From Oreocharis arfaki (taxonomy: Eukaryota; Chordata; Aves; Passeriformes; Paramythiidae), in NCBI GenBank assembly GCA_013398015.1, contig VZRR01004605.1, positions 1 through 64,000 of the forward strand: a DNA stretch of 64,000 nt, in the 5' to 3' direction. Position 1 is the first letter of the stretch, and every line of letters begins with the position of its first letter. The notes under the pieces are model-generated. The model searched no databases. It worked only from the letters and a program-made list of their open reading frames with translations, and was not told the origin of the DNA. Of the stretch, positions 53,501-64,000 are shown in pieces. Position numbers and translations under genes: made by a program.

Positions 53501-55122
53501 TCTGGAAATGCTTTTTTCAGGGGGATTAGGGGGTTTAAAACTGACTGTAGGTTTCATAAACTGTGTCTGCTCATACCTCTGTGAGCATCTATGCAGTCAG
53601 CAAAGGAGAGGAGCTAAAAAACACAGGAACAAGTTTTAAACTGTTCTAAAATACTCTCTCATAGTAATTTTTGTTGCAGCATATTCTGACTTTTTAACTC
53701 ATAAGGAACTGATATTATTACTGTACTTTTGGTAAATGGGAATCATCAAACTACTGTTCCTCAAGATCATTCAGAACAGTTGCAAGGACAGTCGATCTCT
53801 GGAGCTGCTGGTGGGGAAGGAGTGCACAGAGTAGCACAGTCTCTCCCTGATCCCATGCCGTGCTACCCATGTCAGATAAGGCACTGGGAACAACTGAGAA
53901 CAGTGGTCCTCCCCTTCTGACCTGCCAAGCTGTCTCCATAAATCTCGTGTCACTGCAAAGAGGGCAGAGTGAGCCTACACAATGGAAATGCCACAGCACA
54001 AATACCCAGTGTAAATTCAAACTCAGTGTGACTTCTCAAGAGGAAGCTTCAGACCAGGTATCATAATTATGATTCGGACATTAAGAAAATTGGGTTTAGT
54101 GCCACATCTTAACCAATATAAATCACAAATATGACCTGGAAAATTCTTTATTTGGCAGCCAAACAGTTTTCTCAACTCCTGTTCAGAATGTGTCAAAATT
54201 ATTACTTTAAGCATTAACTGGATGTCAGTATGCTTTTTGTTTGCTGACATTGGTTTAGGATCACTAACAGTTTGGGTAATAGGTCTTCTTGTTTATATTT
54301 GGGAGTTTTAATGAAGGACATATGACCCTGTCTTACATTTCTTTCAATAAGAAACCCATGGGGTTTTGAATAGGTGTTCCTTGCCTAACAGAAGACCATG
54401 ACCAGTTTTCTCTGGCATTAATCTGGGAATATGGTCTGCAAGTAGGAAGGCAGCACCAGAAGCAGGCATGGCCCTGTGCAAAGACTGACAAAAATTCACA
54501 GCACTCAGTGTCACAGTCTCAGCACAGTCTTGACACTTTATTCTCACCTATATCACTCCTTTGAGGAAAGGAATGCATTCCAAATGGGGCAGTAAAGTGC
54601 CACTACCACTGGTTGAAGAGAGGGAGAATCTAATTGGGTCTGGGTTTATTGATGATTCACAGTAATTAACTGAAGGCTGCCACTCTGCTTTCTCCTTTTC
54701 TCTTTGGCCATGGCTGCTGTGTTCTCCCCAGCAAGTGTTTAGAAGTGAGCCAAACCAGCTGAGACTAACCTTATAAAAATACAAGCTGCATGAATGAATC
54801 AAAAGCTATATTGCTAAATTCCAGAGGAAAACCAAGATACTTGAAGTTTCAAATCAGTCTCTTATAAGCCTCCCAACTGGATTCATTATGAAGCCCCTTG
54901 TCTTCTAGAACATAACAATTCAATAGAGAAACTCAAAGGTCTTTAAATTGTTGTTTTGCTTTCATACTTTTTTTTTGTGAAAAAGGTTAGAGTACAAATC
55001 AAAACTGCATACCTATCACAAGAAACTTCTAAGCAAAGCAAAATTAGCATGAGAAGCAAATAAGAGCAATACAGAGAAAAATGGTGCTACTCAAGAAACA
55101 GATAGTACTATTAAGATCCCTT
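47561..55122. other. Non-coding DNA, no gene recognised
   Basis: The first 300 bases remain slightly GC-richer, forming a shoulder of the CpG island; the rest is AT-rich and unique. A C13-A15 homopolymer junction lies at 52284-52311. A GC-richer patch at about 53740-54060 contains short frames on both strands and ends in a donor-like CAG|GTATCAT (54057/54058), which could mark a lncRNA exon, but no matching acceptor stands out. No repeats could be classified. Confidence 0.55.
52284..52311. repeat. C13-A15 homopolymer junction
   Basis: Thirteen C are followed directly by fifteen A. Such junctions are unstable and error-prone in sequencing, so the exact length should not be trusted. Confidence 0.9.
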
Positions 55123-55480
55123 AGCTGGTGTCGCGGATCGACACTAACAATCAGGTACGGACGCAGGTTTCATTCACACGCCAAGGTTTCGGGCTAACGG
55201 GCAAAAGCTTGGCTTCTCATTTATTTTCACACTTATATACATATGTACAGACAATCAACAATTGGATGAAGAGGTTAAGCCTCTCTAAATTGATAGGATA
55301 TAAATTCAGTCTATCACCTTCCTCCACCTCTGGAGAAGGAATGCAAAACAATTCTGAAAGTACAGCTTAGAAAAGATTAGTTACAAAAACATGGGCATTG
55401 TTTATCTTACAACTTATGAGAAAGTCTTTCACTGCTAACATGAACAAGGCATGCAGTGAAAAACCAAAGCAACAAGCTGG
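55123..55480 (-). mobile_element. Solo ERV LTR (minus), 6-bp target duplication
   Basis: The LTR runs 55129-55474 (346 bp). On the plus strand it reads TGTCGC...GCAACA; in its own orientation it therefore starts TGTTGC and ends GCGACA, giving the TG...CA ends of retroviral LTRs. The direct repeat AGCTGG flanks it at 55123-55128 and 55475-55480. On the minus strand a TATATAA box (55239-55233) is closely followed by AATAAA (55225-55220). The length, terminal motif and 6-bp duplication fit avian ERVK-like elements. No internal region remains, so this is a solo LTR. CpGs near 55131-55195 are still present, suggesting a fairly recent insertion. Confidence 0.85.
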
Positions 55481-57910
55481 CAAGACAGCAAGCCTAGAGT
55501 GATTGCCAACAGAATGGCAACAAAAACATTCAGATAAATTCCAGTCTCGCAAACATGAGGCCACACAGGAACATTTAAATGCAATGTAGTATGCTTCCCT
55601 AAATAAGTGGTGGAAAAAAAATCCCTTTATTTTGGTAGAGGAGATTTTTATATTTGGTAGAGGAGAATGACTATAAGCTATAGGCAGAATTTTAACCTAG
55701 CTTGGCATTCCACTCAGGCAGTGAGTAGGCAAAAAGGCTTGACTTAGCTGATAAATTTTATGATTCCTGTAAGATGGGGAAGGATTCTCTAGACTCAGTC
55801 CTCACTCAGTCTCCAAAATGCCCTCTCTGCTTAAAAGCAAAGCAGGATGCAGTTGGATCTGGTAACACCATAGCACAATACAATGGATGGATTTGGAATA
55901 GGATATAAATAGGATATCTAGAAACTCAGTAAAAAACTATTCCACCTTGCAGCTGCAGTGTTCAAAGGACTGCAGCTCTATCCTTGAGCACTGAGGTGAA
56001 ATTATAACCAACTTACTGTGCTGAAAAAGAAGGTTGCCCTGTTTTTTCCTAATACCTACATTCTCAGTTCTACCCTTCGCTACGGTCTGTCTCCATAGGG
56101 AGCAGAATCTGGCTCTGCCTGCTCTAAAATTTGTAGGTGATGTTTAATAAATAGCTCTTGGTTTCAGTCTCTTTTCCCTAAGTCTTCATTTGAATTTTAA
56201 TATATTTAGCATAAAATGTAAAGCCTATCCCTGTGCAGGTATCTTCCCTATTACAAAACTGCAGACATTCCACTTGAATGCTATGGAGGATTATACCTGA
56301 AGAATACTAAGATATGTAAATATTTGTACATTGACATCAACTTAAGCAGTGCAGAACAAATTTTACTAAATCAAACAGAATCTGATTAAAAATTTCAAGA
56401 TTTAGAGTAAGTTCATGTATTTTTATCCTGTCTTCAGCCAAACAAGCCAGTGAAAAAGACATCATTGGAGTCTGAAGGATAAATTTGACCTGCATTCTCA
56501 CGTTAAATTCACATTTAGCTTTTTTGGATTTGTTTTGTACTTAGAATATGAGGAAGCCTTTTAAAGCATGCACTGCAACTCACTTTAGAAGATCTAAAAT
56601 TCAGAAAATTCTTTCTCTGAAATACCCAACATGGTCACCCATGACTTAAAAAAACCTGAAGAATTCAGGCAGGAAGAAGATTTTCATAATCCTGCACAAT
56701 AGGAAGCACATTGTGTTCAGTATCTCACGTAACGAGCTGAGCATAACACCTCAAGTGCAATGAGGGTTTTAACTTTGAAATCCATACCCTTTTTCTGTAA
56801 TAAAACATGAATAGTATTAAATATCAGAGAATGGTTATCAGGGTGAAATTTTCCACTTAACAAATAAACATACAATAAATATGGTGCATAGTGCAATTTT
56901 ACTGCACAGCATAAGTTATATCCGCTTTGTATTTAGTATTCAGTAAGTTGTAATATGAGCCTGCAAGAGATGGGTTGTAAGAATTTACCTGCATCAGTTT
57001 GTCCTCTCTTTACTTAGCAATGAGACATCTCACTTTCCAGACATGTGGAGCGATGTGAGGTGAAGAAATGATGGTCCAGAAGCAGAGTACAGTGTTTGAT
57101 TTGAAGTTTTAAATATTATACTCTGACAGAGAACCTGTGACAGAGACAGAGGTGCACCCAGCAGTGCAGGCACCATTCTGTTTCCACTCCCTCCCCTTTT
57201 GGGAACAGAGAACCTCTGGCAGCTGCTGGGCTTGAAATTCAACCAGTAATGCATTGCCACACTGGAGACAATTGTGGAGTTAAAGCTGCACAACAGTGGA
57301 AAAGTAGTGGGGGTTCTGTTCATTTTTCATACATATTTATTTGTTAATGATGGGGGCCATACTGGTTGATTTACTTGAATAATGCTGCCATTTTGCAACA
57401 AGCCTTTAGTAAATATTTAGGAATATTTATTTCGTATTTAGTTTGGCCCAGTAATGTCTGTTTATTACTTTAATTATTCTTGGTATGAAAAGGCTTTTAC
57501 ATACTTAAGAAAGATGACAAACAAATTGGAAAGTGTCCTGCTGAAACACCAACATTTGGGAAAGGATAAAGACAATACATCCTTAGACATTTATATTTAT
57601 TTCCAAACTACAAACTGTCTAAGATATTTTATTCTGTGCAAACACTGGCAAGAGATCAATATAAACAAAATGATCCCAGATGAGCAGCTCCAGCTCATTG
57701 TTATGGCCATTTCTCCTGCAACTGCCCATTTTAGCTATTGAACAATTGCTGGTATTTCTGACTTGAAAGTATCAGTTACTTTCCTGTGAAGAATCTCAGA
57801 AGCGTGGAGTAAGTGACAGTGGAAAATTGTATACTGTGATGATATAAATGATATAAAAAATCATGGGGTTGAGGATAAATCTTTTATTCATAACTATAAT
57901 TTTCATGTTA
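55481..57910. other. AT-rich non-coding DNA between two LTRs
   Basis: No retroviral gag, pol or env frame lies here. This, together with the different target duplications of the flanking LTRs, rules out a single provirus spanning 55.1-58.3 kb. A short direct repeat (tttggtagaggaga) occurs at about 55632 and 55654. Open frames, including 57030-57323 minus and 57454-57741 plus, have no recognisable features. Confidence 0.65.
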
Positions 57911-58304
57911 TTGCATTGTCGCAGCTGAGGCAGACACGACACACAGTAAGTCCAGTATAAAGTGCAGGCAAAAAGTGTTTATTCCAAAAGCCAGTGTCAT
58001 ATATATACACTTTTGTATGTTTATCATTCAAAATGTTAGTTGTCCATTGGTTGCTTAACTACTACAATAGATTCATTGGCTATTTTAACTACACCATACT
58101 ATTATTAGTTATCTACAACAAAGACATCCCAAGAATCCAAACAGACTCCAGCTGCAGCTGTGTTGCCATTTACTCCCTCTATTGTTTTGAATTTCTTGCT
58201 TCCGTTGATTAAGTTTCTCACAGGTAGAAACGGACTGTACTGAGACCAATGTCAGACTCAGACTCAGACAAGCTTGCTGACCTGCTGTTATTCCCACATT
58301 GCAT
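57911..58304 (-). mobile_element. Solo ERV LTR (minus), 6-bp target duplication
   Basis: The LTR runs 57917-58298 (382 bp), TGTCGC...CCCACA on the plus strand, hence TGTGGG...GCGACA in its own orientation. The direct repeat TTGCAT is at 57911-57916 and 58299-58304. On the minus strand a TATATATA box (about 58006-57999) precedes AATAAA (57983-57978). It shares the GCGACA end, TATA/poly-A layout and 6-bp duplication with the LTR at 55129-55474 but differs through most of its length, so it is a related subfamily and an independent insertion. A short CAGACT repeat lies at its U3 side (58251-58270). Confidence 0.85.
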
Positions 58305-58974
58305 CTCTATTCATCAGCCTTCATTGCATGTCAGTTTTCACATTTGTTCTTTTGGCACTACAGCTCCAAGAAGCTCAAGCCAATAAGACAGATACTCAAG
58401 ATCTCTATCTAAACTTGCATTTTCTAGAGCATAAGTTAAAACTAGATGGAATCTGAATTACAAAAGAATTTTTAAAAAATAATCTCAATCCATATTGATA
58501 CCCTGTAAAAGCGGACTGAGTTTTTGAAATGTAGTCTGCATATTGTCCTTTTAGGTAGTGTCTGAAGACCTTGTTTTATTTGTCATTATCGATTCTGAAT
58601 GAAATAGTTAAGATAGCTTTTACAATAAAAAACCTACAGCTGGAGCCCTAATATTTACAACAAACTTTGGCTTTAGTGCAGTTAATATAGTGTCTGTTTT
58701 TACCATGCAAACCTTAATTTTTAAGAAATTCAAAATTCCAGTATCTATTGAGTTGGCAATAAGAAACTGCACAAAGAACTTGAAAGAGTGGGTACTTCCT
58801 TGTCTACAGAGAGACTTCTAATTGCACAACATAAGAAAGCAACCTCCTTAAAAACTCATGATACAGCTCAGAGAACAACTCACACCCAATAAATTAAAGT
58901 CAGATGAGAAAAATAGACCATCCTTAAGTGCCAAGCCTGCAGCCACGTAATGTGCCATAGTCCCACCTTAGCTT
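58305..58974. other. AT-rich non-coding DNA, nothing identified
   Basis: Unique sequence between two LTR insertions; no gene, repeat or motif was recognised. Confidence 0.6.
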
Positions 58975-60052
58975 TCAGCTTGTGGTGGTGCATTCCCCCC
59001 TCCCACACTCCTTTCCAGGCTGCAGTGTGATCTGAGAAATGCCTGTTAGGCCTTGTCCTTGAAAACAGCACCTGGGCTCATCTCTTTCTGAGCTTATCAA
59101 AAAACACTGTCTGATCCCAGGAACTCCTAACAGGCTTCTGTTTTTCTCATGACCAGCCTTGGAAAACAATTCTCTGGCCTGAATGGCATAACATAATGTT
59201 CCTATTCTCACACTTTCTTTTAAAGTGCCGACCCAGACTGTAGCCAGGATGAAACATGGTTATGACTAAAGCCCACTCTCTTGCGACCCTATAAGCAGCG
59301 GTCCAAGATGAGGCCGTTTGAGCTCTCCTGGACCGCAGCAGGCCTGTGACCCGCAATCTCCCTCTGAGTGGAACGCCTCTCAGAGCCAGCAAACCCTCAG
59401 GTTTGCTATACCTGGCTGCTCCTCCTATACCTGGAGGATTGCCAAAACATGACATATCCTGGGCTGATACCCTCACTTCTCAAGGCCGGATCCTTCGCCC
59501 AGTGAGAGATGCAAAAGCATCCAAAGTGACGATTTTCACTGACTTCTGAGGGACGCATTTTTCCACAGGTACCTTATCTTGCACTGACTAATTCTGTCTG
59601 CATGCATACGCTTTGCGCATATGCTATAGCAAATCTGGAAGTTAGGTTAAGTTAGGTTAATTTAGGATAAATGCTGTTATTTCTCTGTTAGATCATTATG
59701 GTTATGTTGAAGTACTGTTAAGTTTAAGTGTTGTTAAGCTTTAGGCCGCATTCCTTTTCGTCCTTCTTTACACTGTTTTACAAACAGACACACACACTTC
59801 TCTAGGTAGTTTTCAATTAATTTCTGTTTTGATTGCCTGGATTTTGTTTGGTTTTGTTGTTGCTTGCTTTCTTTTGTTGTGCCTTAGTTGTCCTTTGTAA
59901 GTAGAGTGAATCTTGCCAACGAACCTGTTGTGCTTTATAGTTTAATATTAAATCTGACTTTTGCTCATACCCTTGTTGGTGATTTTTTGGGCGATCTCAA
60001 GGACACAGGTTCGGGACACAGCCACACTTGCAAACATGTATCAACATCAGCT
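58975..60052 (+). mobile_element. Long ERV LTR (probable solo), plus strand
   Basis: A GC-richer block with a TATA-like TATAAG (59290-59295), followed by gcggtccaagatgaggccgt and a run of CTCAGAG/CCTCAGG motifs, matches my recollection of long songbird ERV LTRs. The likely LTR is 58981-60046 (about 1066 bp, TGTGGTGG...CAACA), because the hexamer TCAGCT precedes it (58975-58980) and follows it (60047-60052). A 6-bp match found by search is weaker evidence than for the other LTRs. A variant poly-A signal ATTAAA is at 59947-59952, unusually far from the TATA box. A short TTAGGTTAAG-type tandem lies at 59641-59668. No internal retroviral genes follow. Confidence 0.6.
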
Positions 60053-61389
60053 GCATGTCCTGCAGAATTCCCTGCAATTAGAAAACCTCCCCAGGCCCTA
60101 AATTTATATGATACTCCAAATATCTACACGATTCAAGTTTTGATTCTGTGGAGTAATCATTGTTTTAAAAGCACTTACGTGCATACACACCCATAGTGAC
60201 AGTAGTCATAGCATAGCAGTAGTATTTTTAGGCATTTGGTTAGACATCACCCCAAACTTCCAAACATAGCAACCTGTATCAAGTCGTGTCAACAATAAAA
60301 ACTGAAGTCCTCCCAGTTTTGAATTAGGGTTGCATAAAGTCATAATTTAGGGATGTTTTTATTACTTAATGATAATTAATAAAATATTCTTTCAATAGTT
60401 CTTTGAAGAGTACTGTGGATGGAGCACTGCAGGAAAACACTTATGCTAATTGGAGTGTGGCTATATCAGATATTTTTAAATAATACATTGTCCATAAATA
60501 TTTCGATACTGTTTTTTGAGCAAGTGCGCATGAAGGATTCCCTCAAGTTGTTCATTAGTTCTAAAATAGGGCCATCTTCATTCTACGTGAATTTGTTCTC
60601 TATGTGAAAACATTTCTTACCTGAAAAATATTGCCCCAGTTCAGCAAGCACTTAAGCAGAAGAATAATGTTACTGTGTTGCAACTTCTGCTAAAGCCATC
60701 AGTCTAGTTGGAGGCTTAAAGTTAAAGCTATGTACAAATGCAGAATCAGAAAAAAATCCTAACCCACCTGAAGCCAATGGCAGTATTCCCATAGGCTATG
60801 ATGATGCCAGCATTTAATCACACAGTTTTCATATTCAAACACCTGCATCCACCAACCCTCCTTAAACTGCTATTTCTAATTCCACTATTTTAAATTAGCA
60901 AAAACAAACAGGCATTATTCTTATATAGCTGCATATATGACAAATATATAAAGCACATATTTTAATATTTTTATGAGGCAGTCTGCAGGTTCTACATAGA
61001 AAATCCCTTAGTCATAAATATGGCAACACTGCCCATTTACAAACTGACAGAAGGAAAAGAACACAATAGATGAGAGCTAAAAATACAAGCAGCTACATCT
61101 GTAATGCAGAAATATAAAAGTAATAAGGATGGGAGAGGACAAAATAGAATTCAAGTTAATGGAGTAACCTGGGAGAAGACATAAAGAAAATAAAGACATT
61201 GTGGATAAAAGAAAACAAATATCTCCTAAATCAAAAGGAAGGTCAACTGATAGTGGCCAGAGAGAAAAAAGATTGCTCAACATCTACATTTTTTCCCTAT
61301 ATTTAATATAAAAGAAAAGGAAAGCATGCAGCTCAGTGAGATAAATATTAATGAGGTTTGGGAATATCTAGCAGCAGAATTAATAAAAA
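60053..61389. other. AT-rich non-coding DNA, possible LINE debris
   Basis: No gene recognised. The A-rich part at 61000-61390 precedes a CR1 reverse-transcriptase relic and may be its eroded upstream coding region, but the frame is too broken to show it. Confidence 0.5.
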
Positions 61390-61570
61390 GCAGGTAAAAG
61401 AATATTTAGATAATTTAAATATTTATTATTCAGAAGATCTAAATCATATTCAACCAAAGGATCTTAATGAATTTACGGAGATGGATCTGACAGACTTCTT
61501 TGAGACCTCTCAGAAAAAAGGTTACATACCAAAGGATTGAAGAGGGATAAATCCTAGGAAGCAGAAAATA
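61390..61570 (+). mobile_element. CR1-like reverse transcriptase relic (N-terminal part)
   Basis: An open frame ending at 61540 reads VKEYLDNLNIYYSED, then HIQPKDLNEFTEMDL, then FFETSQKKGYIPKD. This follows the CR1 ORF2 segment that precedes the polymerase core, where the usual pattern is V..hL..LN..KS.gpD.mHP.vL.ELad...pl..iFE.Sw.sGevP.dWK. The expected Trp after PKD falls on a one-base loss (gattgaagaggg for gactggaagaggg), which creates the stop. It is an old, dead LINE copy; the subfamily cannot be named. Confidence 0.65.
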
Positions 61571-62899
61571 GTAAAAACCAGAGAATTTAAAGCAAGTTCC
61601 CACTTTTTCCTGCCATACAGAATGTGACAGTAAATATGTAATTAATAGTGTATCATTGAATGCACAGCAACATCAGAATACTCTTTTGAGGCTCTAAATT
61701 CTGTCTCTGTCCGTCTCTCTCTACTTCGTTAATGTCATTCAGTCTTAGTCATTGCTGAATAAAATCAAAAGTTAATGGGTGTTAAAAAACTCAACCCAGA
61801 TTAAGATTTGGAAATAAACAGATTATTTGCACAATAAACAGAATATTTACCTACAAATTTGTAGAAACTGAAAAGTTAAAGAACAAAATTATAAAAAGAA
61901 ACAATCAAGAGGGGTACAAATAAAATTACTTAGAATTACTTAGAAAATAAGCTACACATTTGTTTTAAAGCACAGAAGTTCTGGGATGCAAAAGTTCAGC
62001 CACAGTATAATTCGGTAAGATGGAAAGCAATACCAGTTCTCATGCAAAGTGATACAAGATGCGACGTAAGTCTGAGTTAGTAACTGTCTGTCTGAATCTC
62101 ATGACCATGGCTAAGATCATGGATCGGTCACTCAGAAGTTAGTTAGTAAGATTACTGTTCAAAATATATTATTGCATAGAATCACATCTGGGACACAAAT
62201 GAATTCCCATCTTGGGAGCTGCCACCACGATCTCCTGTTCATCCCATTCACAAACTGTTCACATCCTGTATTAGAGACCACTGGATGTTTGACACTTATT
62301 CCTATTGGAAATTGTTCCAGTATGTCACTCCTCCAATGACCAAAGTCTCCTAATTTTCAGCTAAAACAAATGCATTGCCAATGTGAAAATGCCCATTATT
62401 GCCAATACTTTTGATTTAAATCGTTAGCCTCTATGTCAGGTGTTTACCTCTCTTCATTGCTGGCAGACATTAATCAGAACCTTTCCCAGCCTTTATATTT
62501 TTGACTAGACAAGTCAAATTCTATACATTTTCTTTAATCACATTAGTAATCCTGTTCTTTCAGCCTGTAAATCTCAGCCATATTCAAGATCAGGTCTTAC
62601 ATCACTGTCTAAATGCAATACTGTTTCCCATACCTTCTTGATGCCTCCGAAGATTAAGTTTTCTCTCTTCTATTTTGCATTAGTCCTTACAGTTGTCTTG
62701 CAGTGTCCTTTTGCAGACTTTCACCAATTAAAAGCAAAAATCCTCTTTTTCATTTCTGAACTCATGACTTTGCAGTGTGCAATATCAAATGCCCTTCAAT
62801 TTGTATTTCTGAAATCATCAAATCATCTAAGTTGACCCACATGCTATACTAGTCCTCTTCTGCATTGATTATCTCTCCCAGTTTTCTGTTTTGAGGAAA
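61571..62899. other. AT-rich non-coding DNA, partly eroded LINE
   Basis: No gene recognised. The right half (about 62440-62899) is T-rich and may be the downstream, minus-strand continuation of the CR1-like relic that follows, but individual motifs could not be made out. Confidence 0.45.
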
Positions 62900-63200
62900 T
62901 TACTACATTTTCCTTTCTGTGTCATGCTCATTAAGAATATATTAAATGAGTCTTTGAAGAACTCCATTAGCATGCTCTTTTCATTGCAATGCTTTCCCTT
63001 TAAATTGTTATCTCTCCTTTAGATACTTTCCTTGCCTACTGTAGATTTCCTCTACTATTCCCCAACTTCTCTTGCTTAACTGGTAATTTCCCAAATGGTA
63101 TTATATCAAAACCCTTTATAAAGTCCAGATGAATGAGACCTGCTTCATTTCCTTTGTCAAAAAATCAGTTACTTTATCTGAGAAAAAATACCAGATGTTA
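62900..63200 (-). mobile_element. CR1-like reverse transcriptase relic (catalytic core)
   Basis: On the minus strand DKVTDFLTKEM (about 63180-63148) is followed, after a one-base frame change, by HLDFIKGFDII (about 63132-63096), which corresponds to the CR1 polymerase motif 'vtDkVt.lvdeg...vYLDFsKAFDtV' with its catalytic Asp. Further along, a broken GVLQ... and FNIF segment (62985-62930) matches the 'SGVPQGSvLGPvLFNIFiNDl' motif with an internal deletion. Stops and shifts show it is long dead. It is opposite in orientation to the fragment at 61390-61570, so the two are separate copies or have been rearranged. Confidence 0.7.
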
Positions 63201-64000
63201 CTAAAGTTACATTTTGCTGGTGGTTTATTCTACATTCTGATGAAACTTATGGTGCTGTGTTCTCAATTTTTAAAAACAACTATATGCTTCACTTACCCAC
63301 TATCTGCATGTTTCTTAAATTTTCGTGAGAATTTTTAGTATGCAGAAGCAGTACTCGTGCTCATCGGCCACATTAACACAATGGCTCTTTTGGAACCATT
63401 ACAGCTGATCATGCCAATGATCCATGGATTATATACTTTTATAAGGTCTGGTGCACTCACAAACAAAAGGAAGTGGTTTTTTCTTTGTGTTTCTGTTTCT
63501 TAAGAGACACTTTGTCTTCCTCCCCAAATCATCCTTTAATATTCATGCAAAGCAGCCAAACAAAGGAAACCAAGCCACAAAAATTCTAGGTGAGATGATG
63601 TGATGAATACACTTAATCCTGGAGCAGAAAAGTAATTTCTGTCTCTGATGTAGGTTTTTTGTGGCTGCTTTTCTGTTCTGTGCTTCCGTAGTACAGAAAG
63701 GCCCTGGCCCACTCTGGGGATCATAAGCACACATGCAAATTCAGTTCCATTTTTAACCATGCATACAAGAGAGAAACTGTTCCCTGAGAAGCACAGTTGT
63801 GGTTTTGTCTCGTTCATATCAAATGTTGCCACTTATCTCTGACTTTCCCCATTCCCAAATAAAAGTATTTTGAAGCAGGTCCATGTTTGCTTCGGACCCA
63901 TCCTAGAAGCATCGGCCTCTGTAACAAAGAAACCCCTGGAGACTCAGATCATGTCTAACAATGCAAATTATTGAAGGTGTTTGGGAATTTGTTTGTCCTG
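63201..64000. other. Non-coding DNA, nothing identified
   Basis: Unique sequence to the window edge. Short frames on the minus strand at 63536-63832 have no recognisable content. Confidence 0.55.

Noticed and set aside
55123..58304. One provirus with two LTRs
   Set aside because: The LTRs have different 6-bp flanks and different sequences, and no retroviral frames lie between them.

Overview
The window looks like a gene-poor stretch of a bird nuclear genome, most likely a songbird or another neoavian species. It is AT-rich and CpG-poor, no protein-coding gene can be read through, and the repeats are avian: CR1 LINE 3' ends, CR1 reverse-transcriptase relics, an ancient MIR-type SINE, and several endogenous-retrovirus LTRs of the kind common in passerines. 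One undetermined base (39732) shows it is draft assembly sequence. Almost every open frame is short, lacks codon structure and is best read as chance.

Layout. 1-25871 is mostly unique AT-rich non-coding DNA, with a head-to-head pair of CR1 fragments (about 5693-5950) and two old amniote-wide repeats (about 13900-14075 and 14733-14925). A complete plus-strand LTR lies at 25872-26551, flanked by 6-bp direct repeats; its upstream half carries heat-shock-element-like motifs. A short CR1 3' end is at about 28930-29016. At 34184-34717 is the only convincing protein-like segment: about 177 codons in one frame behind a good splice acceptor, interrupted by two TAG codons, apparently a decayed exon of a secreted or membrane glycoprotein. 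From 34.7 to 46.9 kb the DNA is again featureless apart from one splice-bounded 45-nt candidate exon.

The only promoter-like landmark is a CpG island at about 46880-47560, with a good splice donor facing each way (minus at 47247, plus at 47542). It could drive a divergent pair of transcripts, with the rest of the window being first introns or intergenic DNA. Right of it, three further LTRs sit within 5 kb: two minus-strand solo LTRs (55129-55474 and 57917-58298), each with its own 6-bp target duplication, and a longer plus-strand LTR-like unit (about 58981-60046). The last 3 kb hold heavily mutated CR1 reverse-transcriptase fragments in opposite orientations.

No operon, defence system, CRISPR array, tRNA or rRNA gene was found, and nothing here supports a novel biochemical system. 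The points most worth checking are the decayed glycoprotein exon, the CpG-island promoter and the heat-shock motifs in the LTR.
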